DNA of 41,801 nucleotides from NCBI RefSeq assembly GCF_024703995.1, contig NZ_JAMXQV010000049.1, forward strand, positions 1 through 41,801. The letters are read 5' to 3'. Numbering within the stretch: position 1 is the first letter of the stretch; every line of letters begins with the position of its first letter. This DNA is from Amycolatopsis iheyensis (lineage in GTDB: Bacteria; Actinomycetota; Actinomycetes; Mycobacteriales; Pseudonocardiaceae). The notes below the pieces were generated by a model. The model made no database searches and was not told the DNA's origin. It saw nothing but the letters and a program-made list of their open reading frames with translations. The position numbers and the translations under genes are program-made. Below are positions 31,890 to 40,212 of this stretch, piece after piece.

Positions 31890-32743
31890 GTTTCGACAAC
31901 GTCTACGAGTCGCTGACCGAGGAGAACGACGCCCGCTGGGCGTTCGGCACCGGCTTCGAGGACCCGCTGTCCGGAGTGGACACGTCGGTGCCGTCCGGTG
32001 TGGACGGTGCGGCGCTGGCGGCTTACTGCCTGATGCTGGGCGACGACGCGCTGATCTTCTCCCACCGGCTGCAGGAGTGGTGCACCAACGCGCCCGAGCT
32101 GGAGGACGAGGTCGCGATCGCGAACATCGGCCTCGACCTGCTCGGCCAGGCGCGGCTGCTGCTCGCCCGCGCCGGCAAGGCCGACGGCTCGTCGCGCACG
32201 GAGGACTCGTTCGCGTTCCTGCGCGCGGAGAACGAGTTCCGCAACGTCCGGCTCGCGGAGCTGGGCGGCGGGCACTTCGGGCACCTGATCGCGCGGCTGT
32301 TCGTGTTCTCGACCTGGCGGCTGGCGTTGTTCCAGCGGTTGGTGTCGTCGGTGGACCCGGTGCTGGCGGCGATCGCGGACAAGGGCGTCAAGGAGCTGAC
32401 CTACCACCGCGACTACGCGGCGCAGTGGCTGGTCCGCCTCGGCGACGGGACCGCGTTGTCGCACGAGCGGATGCAGGAGGGGCTCGACGCGGCGTGGCCG
32501 TACGTCGGCGAGCTGTTCCGCACGCACGCTCTCGAGTTCGTCGACGCGGCTTCGCTGCGGCCGGAGTTCGACGCGGTCCTGGACCAGGTCCTCGCGGCTT
32601 CGACCCTGTCCCGGCCTTCGTCCGGCGAGCTGGCCGGCGTGTCGGGCCGCACGGGCCGCGACGGCGTCCACACCGAGCAGATGGGCTTCCTGCTGGCGGA
32701 GCTGCAGAGCGTCGCCCGCGCGATGCCGGACGCGAAATGGTGA
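31886..32743 (+). CDS. paaC: Phenylacetyl-CoA epoxidase structural subunit PaaC
   Basis: 285-residue ferritin-like partner of PaaA that stabilises it but lacks the full diiron ligand set. Family segments: YCLMLGDDALIFSHRLQEWCTNAPELEDEVAIANIGLDLLGQARLLL (in parts, residues 47-95), EDSFAFLRAENEFRNVRLAELG and KGVKELTYHRDYAAQWLVRLGDGT. The ATG overlaps the paaB stop (ATGA), keeping subunit ratios coupled. Its end overlaps paaD. Confidence 0.96.
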   Translation: MSFDNVYESLTEENDARWAFGTGFEDPLSGVDTSVPSGVDGAALAAYCLMLGDDALIFSHRLQEWCTNAPELEDEVAIANIGLDLLGQARLLLARAGKADGSSRTEDSFAFLRAENEFRNVRLAELGGGHFGHLIARLFVFSTWRLALFQRLVSSVDPVLAAIADKGVKELTYHRDYAAQWLVRLGDGTALSHERMQEGLDAAWPYVGELFRTHALEFVDAASLRPEFDAVLDQVLAASTLSRPSSGELAGVSGRTGRDGVHTEQMGFLLAELQSVARAMPDAKW

Positions 32744-33225
32744 CGGCGGCGGCGGTCGCGGCCACCGTCACCGACCCGGAGCTGCCGATGCTGACCCTGG
32801 CGGACCTCGGTGTGCTGCGGTCGGTGGCGGAGTCCGGTGGCCGCGTCGTCGTGGCGATCACGCCGACGTACACGGGGTGCCCGGCGATGGACACCATGCG
32901 CGACGACCTGGAGCACGCGCTGGTTTCGGCGGGTTTCGCGGACGTCGAGATCCGCACGCAGCTGACGCCGGCGTGGACGTCGGACTGGATTTCGGCTTCC
33001 GGCCGGGAAAAGCTGGCTGCGGCCGGCATCGCCCCACCGGGCGCGGCACCGCGGCACTCGGGCCCGATCCCGCTGACGCTGTCGGCGCCGGTTTCCGCGG
33101 TGCGCTGCCCGCTGTGCGGGTCGGCGGACACCGAGGAGCAGTCCCGCTTCGGCGCGACGGCGTGCAAGGCGCTGCGGCGCTGCCGTTCGTGCTCCGAGCC
33201 GTTCGAACACGTCAAGGAGATCTGA
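32737..33225 (+). CDS. paaD: Phenylacetyl-CoA epoxidase assembly protein PaaD
   Basis: 162-residue MIP18/DUF59-type protein thought to help iron-sulfur or diiron maturation of the epoxidase. The DUF59 core TDPELPMLTLADLGVLRSV and PTYTGCPAMDTM (about 12-55) holds the conserved Cys. A C-terminal cysteine cluster, CPLCGSADTEEQSRFG then CRRCRSC-type residues (CKALRRCRSC), resembles a metal-binding knuckle. ATG 32737 lies inside the end of paaC; an adjacent GTG at 32740 is also possible. It is followed directly by paaE. Confidence 0.94.
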   Translation: MVTAAAVAATVTDPELPMLTLADLGVLRSVAESGGRVVVAITPTYTGCPAMDTMRDDLEHALVSAGFADVEIRTQLTPAWTSDWISASGREKLAAAGIAPPGAAPRHSGPIPLTLSAPVSAVRCPLCGSADTEEQSRFGATACKALRRCRSCSEPFEHVKEI

Positions 33226-33226
33226 G

Positions 33227-34276
33227 GTGGCGTTTCACCCCCTGAAGGTCGCGGGCGTCGCGCGGTTGTGCGACGACGCGGTCGCCGTGACGTTCGACGT
33301 GCCTGCCGCGTTGTCCGCGGACTATGACTTCAAGCCGGGCCAGTCGCTGACCCTGCGGCGCTCGGTCGAGGGCCGCGACGAGCGCCGGTCGTACTCGATC
33401 TGCGCCCCGGCGGGCGCGGCCCCCCGGGTGGGTGTCCGCCTGGTCCCGGACGGCCTGTTCTCGTCGTGGCTGGTGAACGAGGTCCGCGCGGGCGACACGA
33501 TCGAGGTCGCGACGCCCACGGGTTCGTTCACCCCGGACCTGTCTTCGGGCGGTCACCACGTGCTGATCGCGGCGGGCTCGGGCATCACGCCGGTGCTGTC
33601 GATCGTGTCGTCGCTGCTGGCCACGCCGGACGCGACGGTGACGGTGCTGTACGGCAACCGCCGCACGGACACGGTGATGTTCGCGGACGAGCTGGCGGAC
33701 CTGAAGGACCGCGCGCCCTCGCGTCTGGAGCTGATCCACGTGCTGTCGCGCGAGCCGCGCGAGGCGGAGCTGTTCACGGGGCGCCTGGACGTGCCGAAGC
33801 TGCGTGCGCTGTTCTCGTCGTTGGTGCCGGTGTCCACTGTGGACCACTGGTGGCTGTGCGGCCCGTTCGAGATGGTGACGGGCGCGCAGGAGCTGCTGAC
33901 GTCCTTGGACGTGCCGTCGTCGAAGGTGCACCAGGAGCTGTTCTACGTGGACACGCCCCCGGAGCCGGTCGCGCATCTCGATCCGGACGTGGAGGGGGAG
34001 TCCTCGGAGGTTCGCGTCGTCCTGGACGGCCGGTCGTCGACGATGACGTTGCCGCGGACGTCGTCGGTGCTGGACGGCGCGCAGAAGTTCCGCCCGGACC
34101 TGCCCTTCGCCTGCAAGGGCGGGGTGTGCGGGACGTGCCGCGCCCGGGTGACCGACGGGAAGGTGGACCTGCGCCGCAACTTCGCGCTGGAGGAGGCGGA
34201 GGTGGCGGCGGGCTTCGTGCTGACGTGCCAGTCCTACCCGGTCTCGGAGGAGGTCACGGTCGACTTCGACGCCTGA
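33227..34276 (+). CDS. paaE: Phenylacetyl-CoA epoxidase reductase subunit PaaE
   Basis: 349-residue electron-transfer subunit passing electrons from NADPH through FAD and a [2Fe-2S] cluster to PaaA. The FAD-binding motif RRSYSICAPAG (about 50-60), nucleotide-binding LIAAGSGITPVLSI and CGPFEMV define the ferredoxin-reductase half. The C-terminal plant-type ferredoxin domain carries FACKGGVCGTCRARV and the last ligand in LTCQSYP. GTG 33227 follows the paaD stop by one base and AAGGAG lies upstream. The operon ends here; its stop codon directly abuts the stop of the convergent SEFIR gene. Confidence 0.97.
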   Translation: MAFHPLKVAGVARLCDDAVAVTFDVPAALSADYDFKPGQSLTLRRSVEGRDERRSYSICAPAGAAPRVGVRLVPDGLFSSWLVNEVRAGDTIEVATPTGSFTPDLSSGGHHVLIAAGSGITPVLSIVSSLLATPDATVTVLYGNRRTDTVMFADELADLKDRAPSRLELIHVLSREPREAELFTGRLDVPKLRALFSSLVPVSTVDHWWLCGPFEMVTGAQELLTSLDVPSSKVHQELFYVDTPPEPVAHLDPDVEGESSEVRVVLDGRSSTMTLPRTSSVLDGAQKFRPDLPFACKGGVCGTCRARVTDGKVDLRRNFALEEAEVAAGFVLTCQSYPVSEEVTVDFDA

Positions 34277-35746
34277 TCAGCGGAGGGCCTCGGCCAGGTC
34301 GGACTCGTCGGCGTCCAGGAATCCCCAGCCACGAGCCATCCTGGTCAAGGCTTTCGCCGACCAGGCACGCCGGTTGTCGCGATCGAGCCCGATCGGGTCG
34401 AACACGGTCACCGCGCCCTGCGGGCTCGGCCGGCCGTCCGACTTCCCGAACACCGACAGGTCGACCACGTCGAGCAGGCTGCGGCCCTCGTCGTTCGTCT
34501 TGATCTGCAGCTCGATCGACGGGGACCCGAGCAGCGGGGCGGGTTCGGCATCGGGCACGACGGCGCCGGGCACGACGACGGTGGCGGCGTCCCACTCCGC
34601 CGTCCACAACTCGACGATCTGCTCGGCCGTGATCCGGAGATCGGGTGCCGGCAAGCTCACCTGGGCCTCGACCGAAACCGTGATCGCCGACGACACGGCG
34701 CCGGGCAGCATCACCCGCACGGCCGCGCGAACGGCCATCCGGCCGTCGGCGGGATTCGACGACGGCTGTTCGTACCAGGCCTGACTTCCGGACTGGTGGA
34801 CGTTCGGCCCGCTCGCCCGCTCCCACTGCTCGTCCGCCTGCCGCCCGGGGTCCAGGCTCCGGGTCAGCACGCTGAGTTCGGTGCGCGGCAGCGCCGCTTC
34901 GATCCGCCGGCGGGTTCGCCCGGTGATTTCGAGGTCGTCGTCCGGTGGCCAGGGCAGCGTGGCGATGGCGCGCACCGTCAGGTCCGCGGGCCCGGCCAAG
35001 GGCAGCCGGAACGCCTCGCGGGCGTTCGGGCTCAGCCTCGGTTCGGGCTTCCGCCGCGCCGGCGGCCCGGCGGGGAGCGGGCCGGGAATGGTCACGGCCC
35101 CCATGCTCCCGGCTTGGATCACCGTGCCGGTGACGGTGCCGTTGACCACGTTCCGGACGCCGGAGGAGGCCGGTTTCTCGCGGGGCGCCGGAGCCTGGTG
35201 GGGCACCGGAGCGGCCGGCGGGAGTGGCCGTGGCGCCAGCACCGGCACCACGCCCAGTGGCGGCTCGACGATCTCGGGCTGGTCGGTGAGCACGCGCAGG
35301 AGCGGTTCCGCGCCTTCGACGGTGAAGTCCGAGACGGTGTAGACCGTCGAGGAGGCGGGGGCCAGGAAGTCCGGCACGCCGGCCGTGCTCTGGCCGGGCA
35401 GCACGACGGGCAGGAACCGGTGCATCGCGTCCTGTTCGGCGTAGAACGCGTCGCGGATCAGCCGGGCTTCCCACTGGACGCCGCGTCCCCGGTCCGGCCC
35501 GCTCCGGCCCTCCGCGCGTTCGCGGTACGCGGGGGAAGCGATCACCAGGATGTAGTCCGCTTCCCGGACCTGCTGACCCATCCACAACGTCCAGTCGAGC
35601 CGCCGGTCCGCCACACCGAGGTCGAGCCGGGCGTCGATGCCGCAAGTGCGCAGGAACGTCCACAGACGCCGCACGGCCTCGTCGTGCGCGGGGTCTGCCG
35701 GATCCCGGGCGTAGGAGATGAACACGACGAGCGGTTGCCCTGTCAC
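34277..35746 (-). CDS. SEFIR-domain protein with RHIM-like motif and unknown C-terminal domain
   Basis: 489-residue protein. Residues 5 to about 150 form a SEFIR (TIR-like) domain: LVVFISYARD (6-15), the His/Leu helix DEAVRRLWTFLRTCGIDARLD, W-x2-W-containing RRLDWTLWMGQQVREADYILVIASPAYRERAEG in parts, and a conserved-looking Glu in VQWEARLI (93). A Pro-rich linker leads to NGTVTGTVIQAGSMGAVTI (202-220), a short beta-type motif with Q-A-G-S. Residues 230-489 are beta-rich and unrecognised. Bacterial SEFIR proteins are known in defence, acting as NAD-consuming effectors. No partner gene is adjacent. GTG 35746 follows GGAGAGGTGG. Activity here is unproven. Confidence 0.8.
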   Translation of the reverse strand: MTGQPLVVFISYARDPADPAHDEAVRRLWTFLRTCGIDARLDLGVADRRLDWTLWMGQQVREADYILVIASPAYRERAEGRSGPDRGRGVQWEARLIRDAFYAEQDAMHRFLPVVLPGQSTAGVPDFLAPASSTVYTVSDFTVEGAEPLLRVLTDQPEIVEPPLGVVPVLAPRPLPPAAPVPHQAPAPREKPASSGVRNVVNGTVTGTVIQAGSMGAVTIPGPLPAGPPARRKPEPRLSPNAREAFRLPLAGPADLTVRAIATLPWPPDDDLEITGRTRRRIEAALPRTELSVLTRSLDPGRQADEQWERASGPNVHQSGSQAWYEQPSSNPADGRMAVRAAVRVMLPGAVSSAITVSVEAQVSLPAPDLRITAEQIVELWTAEWDAATVVVPGAVVPDAEPAPLLGSPSIELQIKTNDEGRSLLDVVDLSVFGKSDGRPSPQGAVTVFDPIGLDRDNRRAWSAKALTRMARGWGFLDADESDLAEALR

Positions 35747-35834
35747 GAATCCACCTCTCCGCTTCGGCCACGGAAGAGGCAAGTTTACCGACTCGGGGGA
35801 CCGGCGTCGGCCGCGGCACGAGCTTCGTCGCGGG

Positions 35835-36950
35835 TCAGCGGATGCGTCCTCGCCGACGGCGGCGAGGACGTGGCTCGGTCTCGTCTTCGGCCGGCGCGTC
35901 CGACGGGACGGCCTCGGTGAGGCCCATCATCTCCGCGGCCAGGTGCTGCGAACTCGCGAACATCCCCGTCGGCGCCTCGGCGGCCCGGCGCAGCGCCGCC
36001 GGCCGGAGGCGGTTGTACCCGCGGACCGTCACCGGACGGCGGACCCGCAGCTCGTACGCCTTCTCGTCCGCGAGCTCCGTCGCCAGCTCGCGGTCCACCA
36101 GGATCGTGCCCGGGCGCGCCACCGACGTCAGGCGGGCCGCCAGGTTGACCACCGAGCCGTACACGTCCCCGAAGCGCGACAGGATCCGGCCCGACGCCAT
36201 GCCCGCGCGGACCGCCGGGAGGCTCTCGTCGGCCGTGGTCCGCTCGGTCAGCGTCAGGGCGATCTCCGCCGCGTCCGCCGCCGAGTCGGCGACGAACAGC
36301 ACCTCGTCGCCGATCATCTTCACCACGCGGCCGTGGTGGTCGGCGATCACCTCCGTCGCCAGCGTCTCGAACGCGTCCAGCACCCGGCTGAGCTCGTCCT
36401 CGCCGATCTGGCGGGTCAGGCGCGTGTAGCCGACCATGTCGACGAAGCCGACCACCTGGGTCCGCGTCTCGAGCTGCTCGTCCGGGGCCGCGAACGCCCG
36501 CCCGGCGTAGGCCGCCAGGTGCCGGCGCCAGACGAAGTTCTGCACCTGTTCCAGCTCCGGCAGCAGCCGGTCGACCAGGCGCGTCACCTGGCGCTCGCTG
36601 CGGCCCAGCTCCGGCTGCTCGCGGATCAGCTCCCAGAGCATCTCGACCTGCCACTCGGCCAGCCGCGACAGGTGCTGGCCGAGCGCGCGCGTCACCGACA
36701 CCTCGATGCTCGGGTCGATCAGCCCCGACTGCACCAGCTGGTCCGCCGTCCGCATCGCCTCGACGTCGGAGTCGGTGAAGACCACTTCGTCGTCGGGCAC
36801 GGTCGCGAACCCCAGTGCGCGCCAAAGCCGGCGTGACCGCTCTTCGGGCACGCCGGCCTTTTCGGCCACTTCGAGCCGGGTGTACTTGCGCCGGCCGCCG
36901 AGCAGGACGCGCTCGAGCCGCTGCTGGAGCTCCTCGCTCGGGTCGGTCAC
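35835..36950 (-). CDS. Class III adenylate/guanylate cyclase
   Basis: 371-residue cytoplasmic nucleotide cyclase. The N-terminal 175 residues resemble the helical autoinhibitory/pH-sensing domain of the mycobacterial Rv1264 type (TRLEVAEKAGVPEERSRRLWRALGF; LGQHLSRLAEWQVEMLWELI). The catalytic domain begins TQVVGFVDMVGYTRLTRQIG (about 166-185) with a metal-binding Asp, followed by GRVVKMIGDEVLFVA and VRAGMASGRILSRFGDVYGSVVNLAARLTSVA with the transition-state-type Asn/Arg positions. The C-terminus is Arg-rich. GTG 36950 begins five bases after the universal stress protein gene, so the two are one operon. cAMP output is more likely than cGMP, inferred from relatives. Confidence 0.93.
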   Translation of the reverse strand: MTDPSEELQQRLERVLLGGRRKYTRLEVAEKAGVPEERSRRLWRALGFATVPDDEVVFTDSDVEAMRTADQLVQSGLIDPSIEVSVTRALGQHLSRLAEWQVEMLWELIREQPELGRSERQVTRLVDRLLPELEQVQNFVWRRHLAAYAGRAFAAPDEQLETRTQVVGFVDMVGYTRLTRQIGEDELSRVLDAFETLATEVIADHHGRVVKMIGDEVLFVADSAADAAEIALTLTERTTADESLPAVRAGMASGRILSRFGDVYGSVVNLAARLTSVARPGTILVDRELATELADEKAYELRVRRPVTVRGYNRLRPAALRRAAEAPTGMFASSQHLAAEMMGLTEAVPSDAPAEDETEPRPRRRRRGRIR

Positions 36951-36954
36951 CGGC

Positions 36955-37407
36955 TCAGGTCGTGTGGACGATCAGCACGTCCACGCCGGACTTGCGCGCC
37001 ACCTCCGAGGGCACCGAGCCCAGGATCCGGCCGGCGATCGTGTTCAGGCCGCGGTTGCCGACCACCAGCAGGTCGGCCTCGCGCTCGTGCACGACCTTGC
37101 GCAGCGAGTCGACGGGGTCGCCCTTCACCGCGAGCGTGTCGATCTTTTCGGCACCGGCGCGCACCGCCCGGTCCCGCGCCGACTGCAGCGTGTCCTCGGC
37201 CGGCGCCGAGCCGACGACCTGGTACGCCTCTTCGCCGAGGACGTCCTGGGCCTTGTCGACGTCGGTCTTGCTGGCCGGGTAGTAGGCGCACGCGATGACG
37301 AGCGTCGCGCCCGCGTCGCCGGCCACCGCCGCCGCGCGGTCCACCGCCGCGAACGAGGACTCCGAGCCGTCCGTGCCCACCACCACGGTCCGATATGCCG
37401 CACCCAT
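36955..37407 (-). CDS. Universal stress protein (UspA family)
   Basis: 150-residue nucleotide-binding Usp domain. It opens YRTVVVGTDGSESSFAAVDRAA (5-26 in part) with the ATP-contacting Asp, and ends in the ATP-binding GNRGLNTIAGRILGSVPSEVARKSGVDVLIV (G-x2-G-x9-G-S/T pattern). Such proteins bind ATP and respond to dormancy or oxidative stress. ATG 37407 is supported by TGGAGG eight bases upstream; a TTG six bases earlier is too close to that site. It precedes the cyclase by four bases, suggesting linked second-messenger and stress control. Confidence 0.93.
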   Translation of the reverse strand: MGAAYRTVVVGTDGSESSFAAVDRAAAVAGDAGATLVIACAYYPASKTDVDKAQDVLGEEAYQVVGSAPAEDTLQSARDRAVRAGAEKIDTLAVKGDPVDSLRKVVHEREADLLVVGNRGLNTIAGRILGSVPSEVARKSGVDVLIVHTT

Positions 37408-37500
37408 GCGCAAAACCTCCAGGTGATCCCGCGTGAGCAGGGACGATAGCCGGTCGGCAGCGACCGCGCAGGCTCGTCCGCGCCCGTGTCGGGTGGAAGG

Positions 37501-38691
37501 TTACTCGCCAGTCGCTTTCTGCGCTCCGCTCGGGCGGGGAGTGGGCTTCGGAGCCGGTTTGGGGGCGGGCTTCGGCTTGGGAACGTCGGACGCCTTGATC
37601 CGGATCGTCTCTTCGACGTCGTTCACCGGCTTCGTCTTCCCGGTGTCCGGCTTCAGGTCTTCGGCCTTGAGGTCGGCCGTGACGTCCGCGGGCACCTTGA
37701 CGTCGTCGCCGAGGACGGTGTGCGCCTCGGCCAGCACCGCGCGCGCGGCGCGGACCTGCTCGGCCAGCCCGCCGCGCACCTTCCGCAGGGCGTCGACGCG
37801 CTCGTTCGCCTGGGTGATCCGCCGGTTCGACTCGTCGGTCGCGGTGGTGACGCGGCGGCGCGCCTCGTCGGCCGCTTCCGCGAGCCGGGCGTTGGCCTCG
37901 GTGATCGAGTCCTGACGGCGCTTGTTCGCCTCGGCGACCGACTCCCGCTGACGGCGGTCGATGTCGGCCTTCGCGGCCTTCTCCTCTTCGAGGACCTTCG
38001 CGCGGATGTCGGCGGCGTCCTGCGTGGCCTCCTGGACGCGGCGCGCGGCCTCGGCCTTGCTCGCGGCCTCCTGCTCGGCCAGCACCCGCATCGCCTCGGT
38101 GCGGCGCGAGGCCATCGCGATCTCGAAGTCCTCTTCGACCTTGGTGCGGCGGTCCGAGGACTCGGTGTCGAGCTTCGTGCGCTCGGCCTCGGCCTTGTCG
38201 GTGATCTCCTTGGCCTGCGCGCGGGCGTCCTCGAGCACCTTGCGGTGCTCCGCCTCCATCTCCTTGCGCCGCAGGTCGAGCTCGGTGAGCAGCTGCTCGT
38301 AGCGGGCGCGCATGGCACTCGCGTCCGTCTCGGCCTTGGCCCGGATGTGCCCGGCCTCGGCTTCGGCGCGAGCGCGCGTGTCGGCGGATTCGTCCTGCGC
38401 CAGGCGCAGCATCCGCTGAAGCCGTTCGGAGAGGCCTTCGACGCTGGTCGGCGGCTGGGCGAGCCGGTCGACCTGCCCACGCAGGTCCGCGATCTCGCCG
38501 CGCGCGATCTCCAGCTGCCGGGCCAGGTCGCCGGCCTGCGCGATGGCCGCGTCCCGGTCGGCGGTGAGCATCTTGAGGTCGCCGTCCAAGCGTTCGAGGT
38601 GCTCGTCGACCTGCGCTCGGCTGTACCCGCGCTTCGCCACGTCGAAGCCGGCTCCCAGCGGCACAAGCTCCCGTTCATCGCCAAGGCTCAT
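37501..38691 (-). CDS. DivIVA-domain coiled-coil protein
   Basis: 396-residue, highly charged coiled-coil protein. The N-terminus has a DivIVA-like motif (GAGFDVAKRGYSRAQVDEHLERLDGDL, about 13-37). From about 45 to 320 runs a long Ala/Glu/Arg heptad coiled coil (ERLQRMLRLAQDESADTRARAEAEAG and later EANKRRQDSITEANARLAEAADEARRR). It ends in a Lys/Pro-rich tail (PKPKPAPKPAPKPTP). Such proteins form cytoskeletal scaffolds for polar growth or division in actinomycetes, and are related in design to Wag31, Scy and FilP. The ATG has no ribosome-binding site but a -10 box (38698-38703) six bases upstream. Confidence 0.85.
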   Translation of the reverse strand: MSLGDERELVPLGAGFDVAKRGYSRAQVDEHLERLDGDLKMLTADRDAAIAQAGDLARQLEIARGEIADLRGQVDRLAQPPTSVEGLSERLQRMLRLAQDESADTRARAEAEAGHIRAKAETDASAMRARYEQLLTELDLRRKEMEAEHRKVLEDARAQAKEITDKAEAERTKLDTESSDRRTKVEEDFEIAMASRRTEAMRVLAEQEAASKAEAARRVQEATQDAADIRAKVLEEEKAAKADIDRRQRESVAEANKRRQDSITEANARLAEAADEARRRVTTATDESNRRITQANERVDALRKVRGGLAEQVRAARAVLAEAHTVLGDDVKVPADVTADLKAEDLKPDTGKTKPVNDVEETIRIKASDVPKPKPAPKPAPKPTPRPSGAQKATGE

Positions 38692-38697
38692 GGGCCT

Positions 38698-38703
38698 ACC
38701 GTA
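38698..38703 (-). promoter_or_regulatory. Probable -10 box, leaderless DivIVA-like gene
   Basis: On the reverse strand TACGGT is followed by six bases and the ATG at 38691, with no ribosome-binding site, again a leaderless arrangement. Confidence 0.4.
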
Positions 38704-38788
38704 GTCGCAGCCGGGTCACGGAAGGGTGAGCACCCGTGCGGTGCGCCGAACGAGCCGTGTGATGCGGCGGGAGGAACTGGCCCGATCG

Positions 38789-38829
38789 AGCCGGACCCCG
38801 GCGGTTTCCGCCACCGGGGTCCGCCGGCT
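38789..38829 (-). terminator. Terminator-like hairpin at the end of ccr
   Basis: GGACCCCGG (38793-38801) pairs with CCGGGGTCC (38814-38822), enclosing an inner CGG/CCG pair and a TTTC loop. Outer bases AGCCGG/CCGGCT extend the stem to the ccr stop codon. No U-tract follows. It lies between ccr and the downstream co-directional coiled-coil gene. Confidence 0.7.
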
Positions 38830-40169
38830 CAGGCGCCGCGGAAGGCGTTGATCCCCTCGATGTGCTTCGCGCGCTTCTCCTCGTCCCGGACGCCGAGGCC
38901 CTCCTGCGGGGCGAGCGCGAGCACGCCGACCTTGCCCTGGTGGGCGTTGCGGTGCACGTCGAGGGCGGCCTGCCCGGTCTCCTCGAGCGAGTACGTCTTC
39001 GACAGCGTCGGGTGGATCAGCCCCTTCGCGATCAGCCGGTTCGCCTCCCACGACTCGCGGTAGTTCGCGAAGTGGGAGCCGATGATCCGCTTCAGGTTCA
39101 TCCACAGGTAGCGGTTGTCGTACTGGTGCATGTACCCCGACGTCGACGCGCAGGTGACGATCGTGCCGCCCTTGCGCGCGGCGTAGACGGACGCGCCGAA
39201 CGTCTCGCGGCCCGGGTGCTCGAACACGATGTCCGGGTCGTCACCGCCGGTCAGCTCGCGGATCTTGGCGCCGAAGCGCTGCCACTCCTTCGGGTCCTGC
39301 TCGGTGTCGGACTTCCAGAATTTGTAGTCCTCGGCGTTGCGGTCGATGATCAGCTCGGCGCCGAGCTTCCGGCAGATCTCCGCCTTTTCGGGGCTGGAGA
39401 CGACGCAGACCGGGATCGCGCCGCCGTTCAGCGCGTACTGCGTCGCGTAGGAGCCGAGGCCGCCGGACGCGCCCCAGATCAGGACGACGTCACCCTGCTT
39501 CATGTCCGCGCCGTTGCGCGAGACGAGCTGGCGGTAGGCGGTCGAGTTGACCAGGCCGGGGGAGGCGGCCTCTTCCCAGGTCAGGTGGTCCGGCTTCGGC
39601 ATCAGCTGGTTGGCCTTGACCAGCGCGACCTCGGCGAGGCCGCCGAAGTTCGTCTCGAAGCCCCAGATCCGCTGCTCGGTGTCGAGCATCGTGTCGTTGT
39701 GCCCGTCCGGGCCCTCGAGCTCGACGTTCAGGCAGTGCGCGACGACCTCGTCGCCGGGCTTCCAGTTGTGCACGCCGGCGCCGGTCCGCAGCACGACACC
39801 GGACAGGTCCGAGCCGACGACGTGGTAGGGCAGGTCGTGCCGCTTGGCCAGCGGCGAGAGCTTCCCGTACTTCTTGAGGAACTTGAACGTCGGGATCGGC
39901 TCGAAGATCGACGTCCAGACGGTGTTGTAGTTGATCGCGCTGGCCATCACCGCGACCAGCGCCTCGCCCGGGCCGAGCTCGGGGACGGGCACGTCGTCGA
40001 CGTGTAGTGACTTGCGGGGGTCCTTGTCCCGGCTCTCGAGGCCTTCGAACATGTCGACCTCGTCGGCGTGGACGGTCACCCCGCGGTAGCTCTCGGGGAC
40101 GGGCAGGGACCCGACCGCGGCGGAGTCGCCGTTCAGGATGGCCTGCTGGATCTCGCCGAGCTGCGTCAT
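38829..40169 (-). CDS. ccr: Crotonyl-CoA carboxylase/reductase
   Basis: 446-residue medium-chain reductase that reductively carboxylates crotonyl-CoA with CO2 and NADPH to ethylmalonyl-CoA. It is the key step of the ethylmalonyl-CoA pathway and a source of polyketide extender units. Supporting segments: SAINYNTVWTSIFEP (CO2-pocket Asn region, about 77-91), HVVGSDLSGVVLRTGAGVHNWKPGDEV, WGFETNFGGLAEVALV (conserved Phe-Glu), the NADPH loop LIWGASGGLGSYATQYAL, and FEHPGRETFGASVYAARKGGTIV. ATG 40169 follows GGAGG. The longer upstream frame is not supported. Other ethylmalonyl-CoA pathway genes are not adjacent. An operator-like repeat lies about 44 bases upstream. Confidence 0.97.
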   Translation of the reverse strand: MTQLGEIQQAILNGDSAAVGSLPVPESYRGVTVHADEVDMFEGLESRDKDPRKSLHVDDVPVPELGPGEALVAVMASAINYNTVWTSIFEPIPTFKFLKKYGKLSPLAKRHDLPYHVVGSDLSGVVLRTGAGVHNWKPGDEVVAHCLNVELEGPDGHNDTMLDTEQRIWGFETNFGGLAEVALVKANQLMPKPDHLTWEEAASPGLVNSTAYRQLVSRNGADMKQGDVVLIWGASGGLGSYATQYALNGGAIPVCVVSSPEKAEICRKLGAELIIDRNAEDYKFWKSDTEQDPKEWQRFGAKIRELTGGDDPDIVFEHPGRETFGASVYAARKGGTIVTCASTSGYMHQYDNRYLWMNLKRIIGSHFANYRESWEANRLIAKGLIHPTLSKTYSLEETGQAALDVHRNAHQGKVGVLALAPQEGLGVRDEEKRAKHIEGINAFRGA

Positions 40170-40212
40170 CGGTTCCTCCGCGAAGTGGGGGTCAACGGCG
40201 TTGGCGGCAGAA

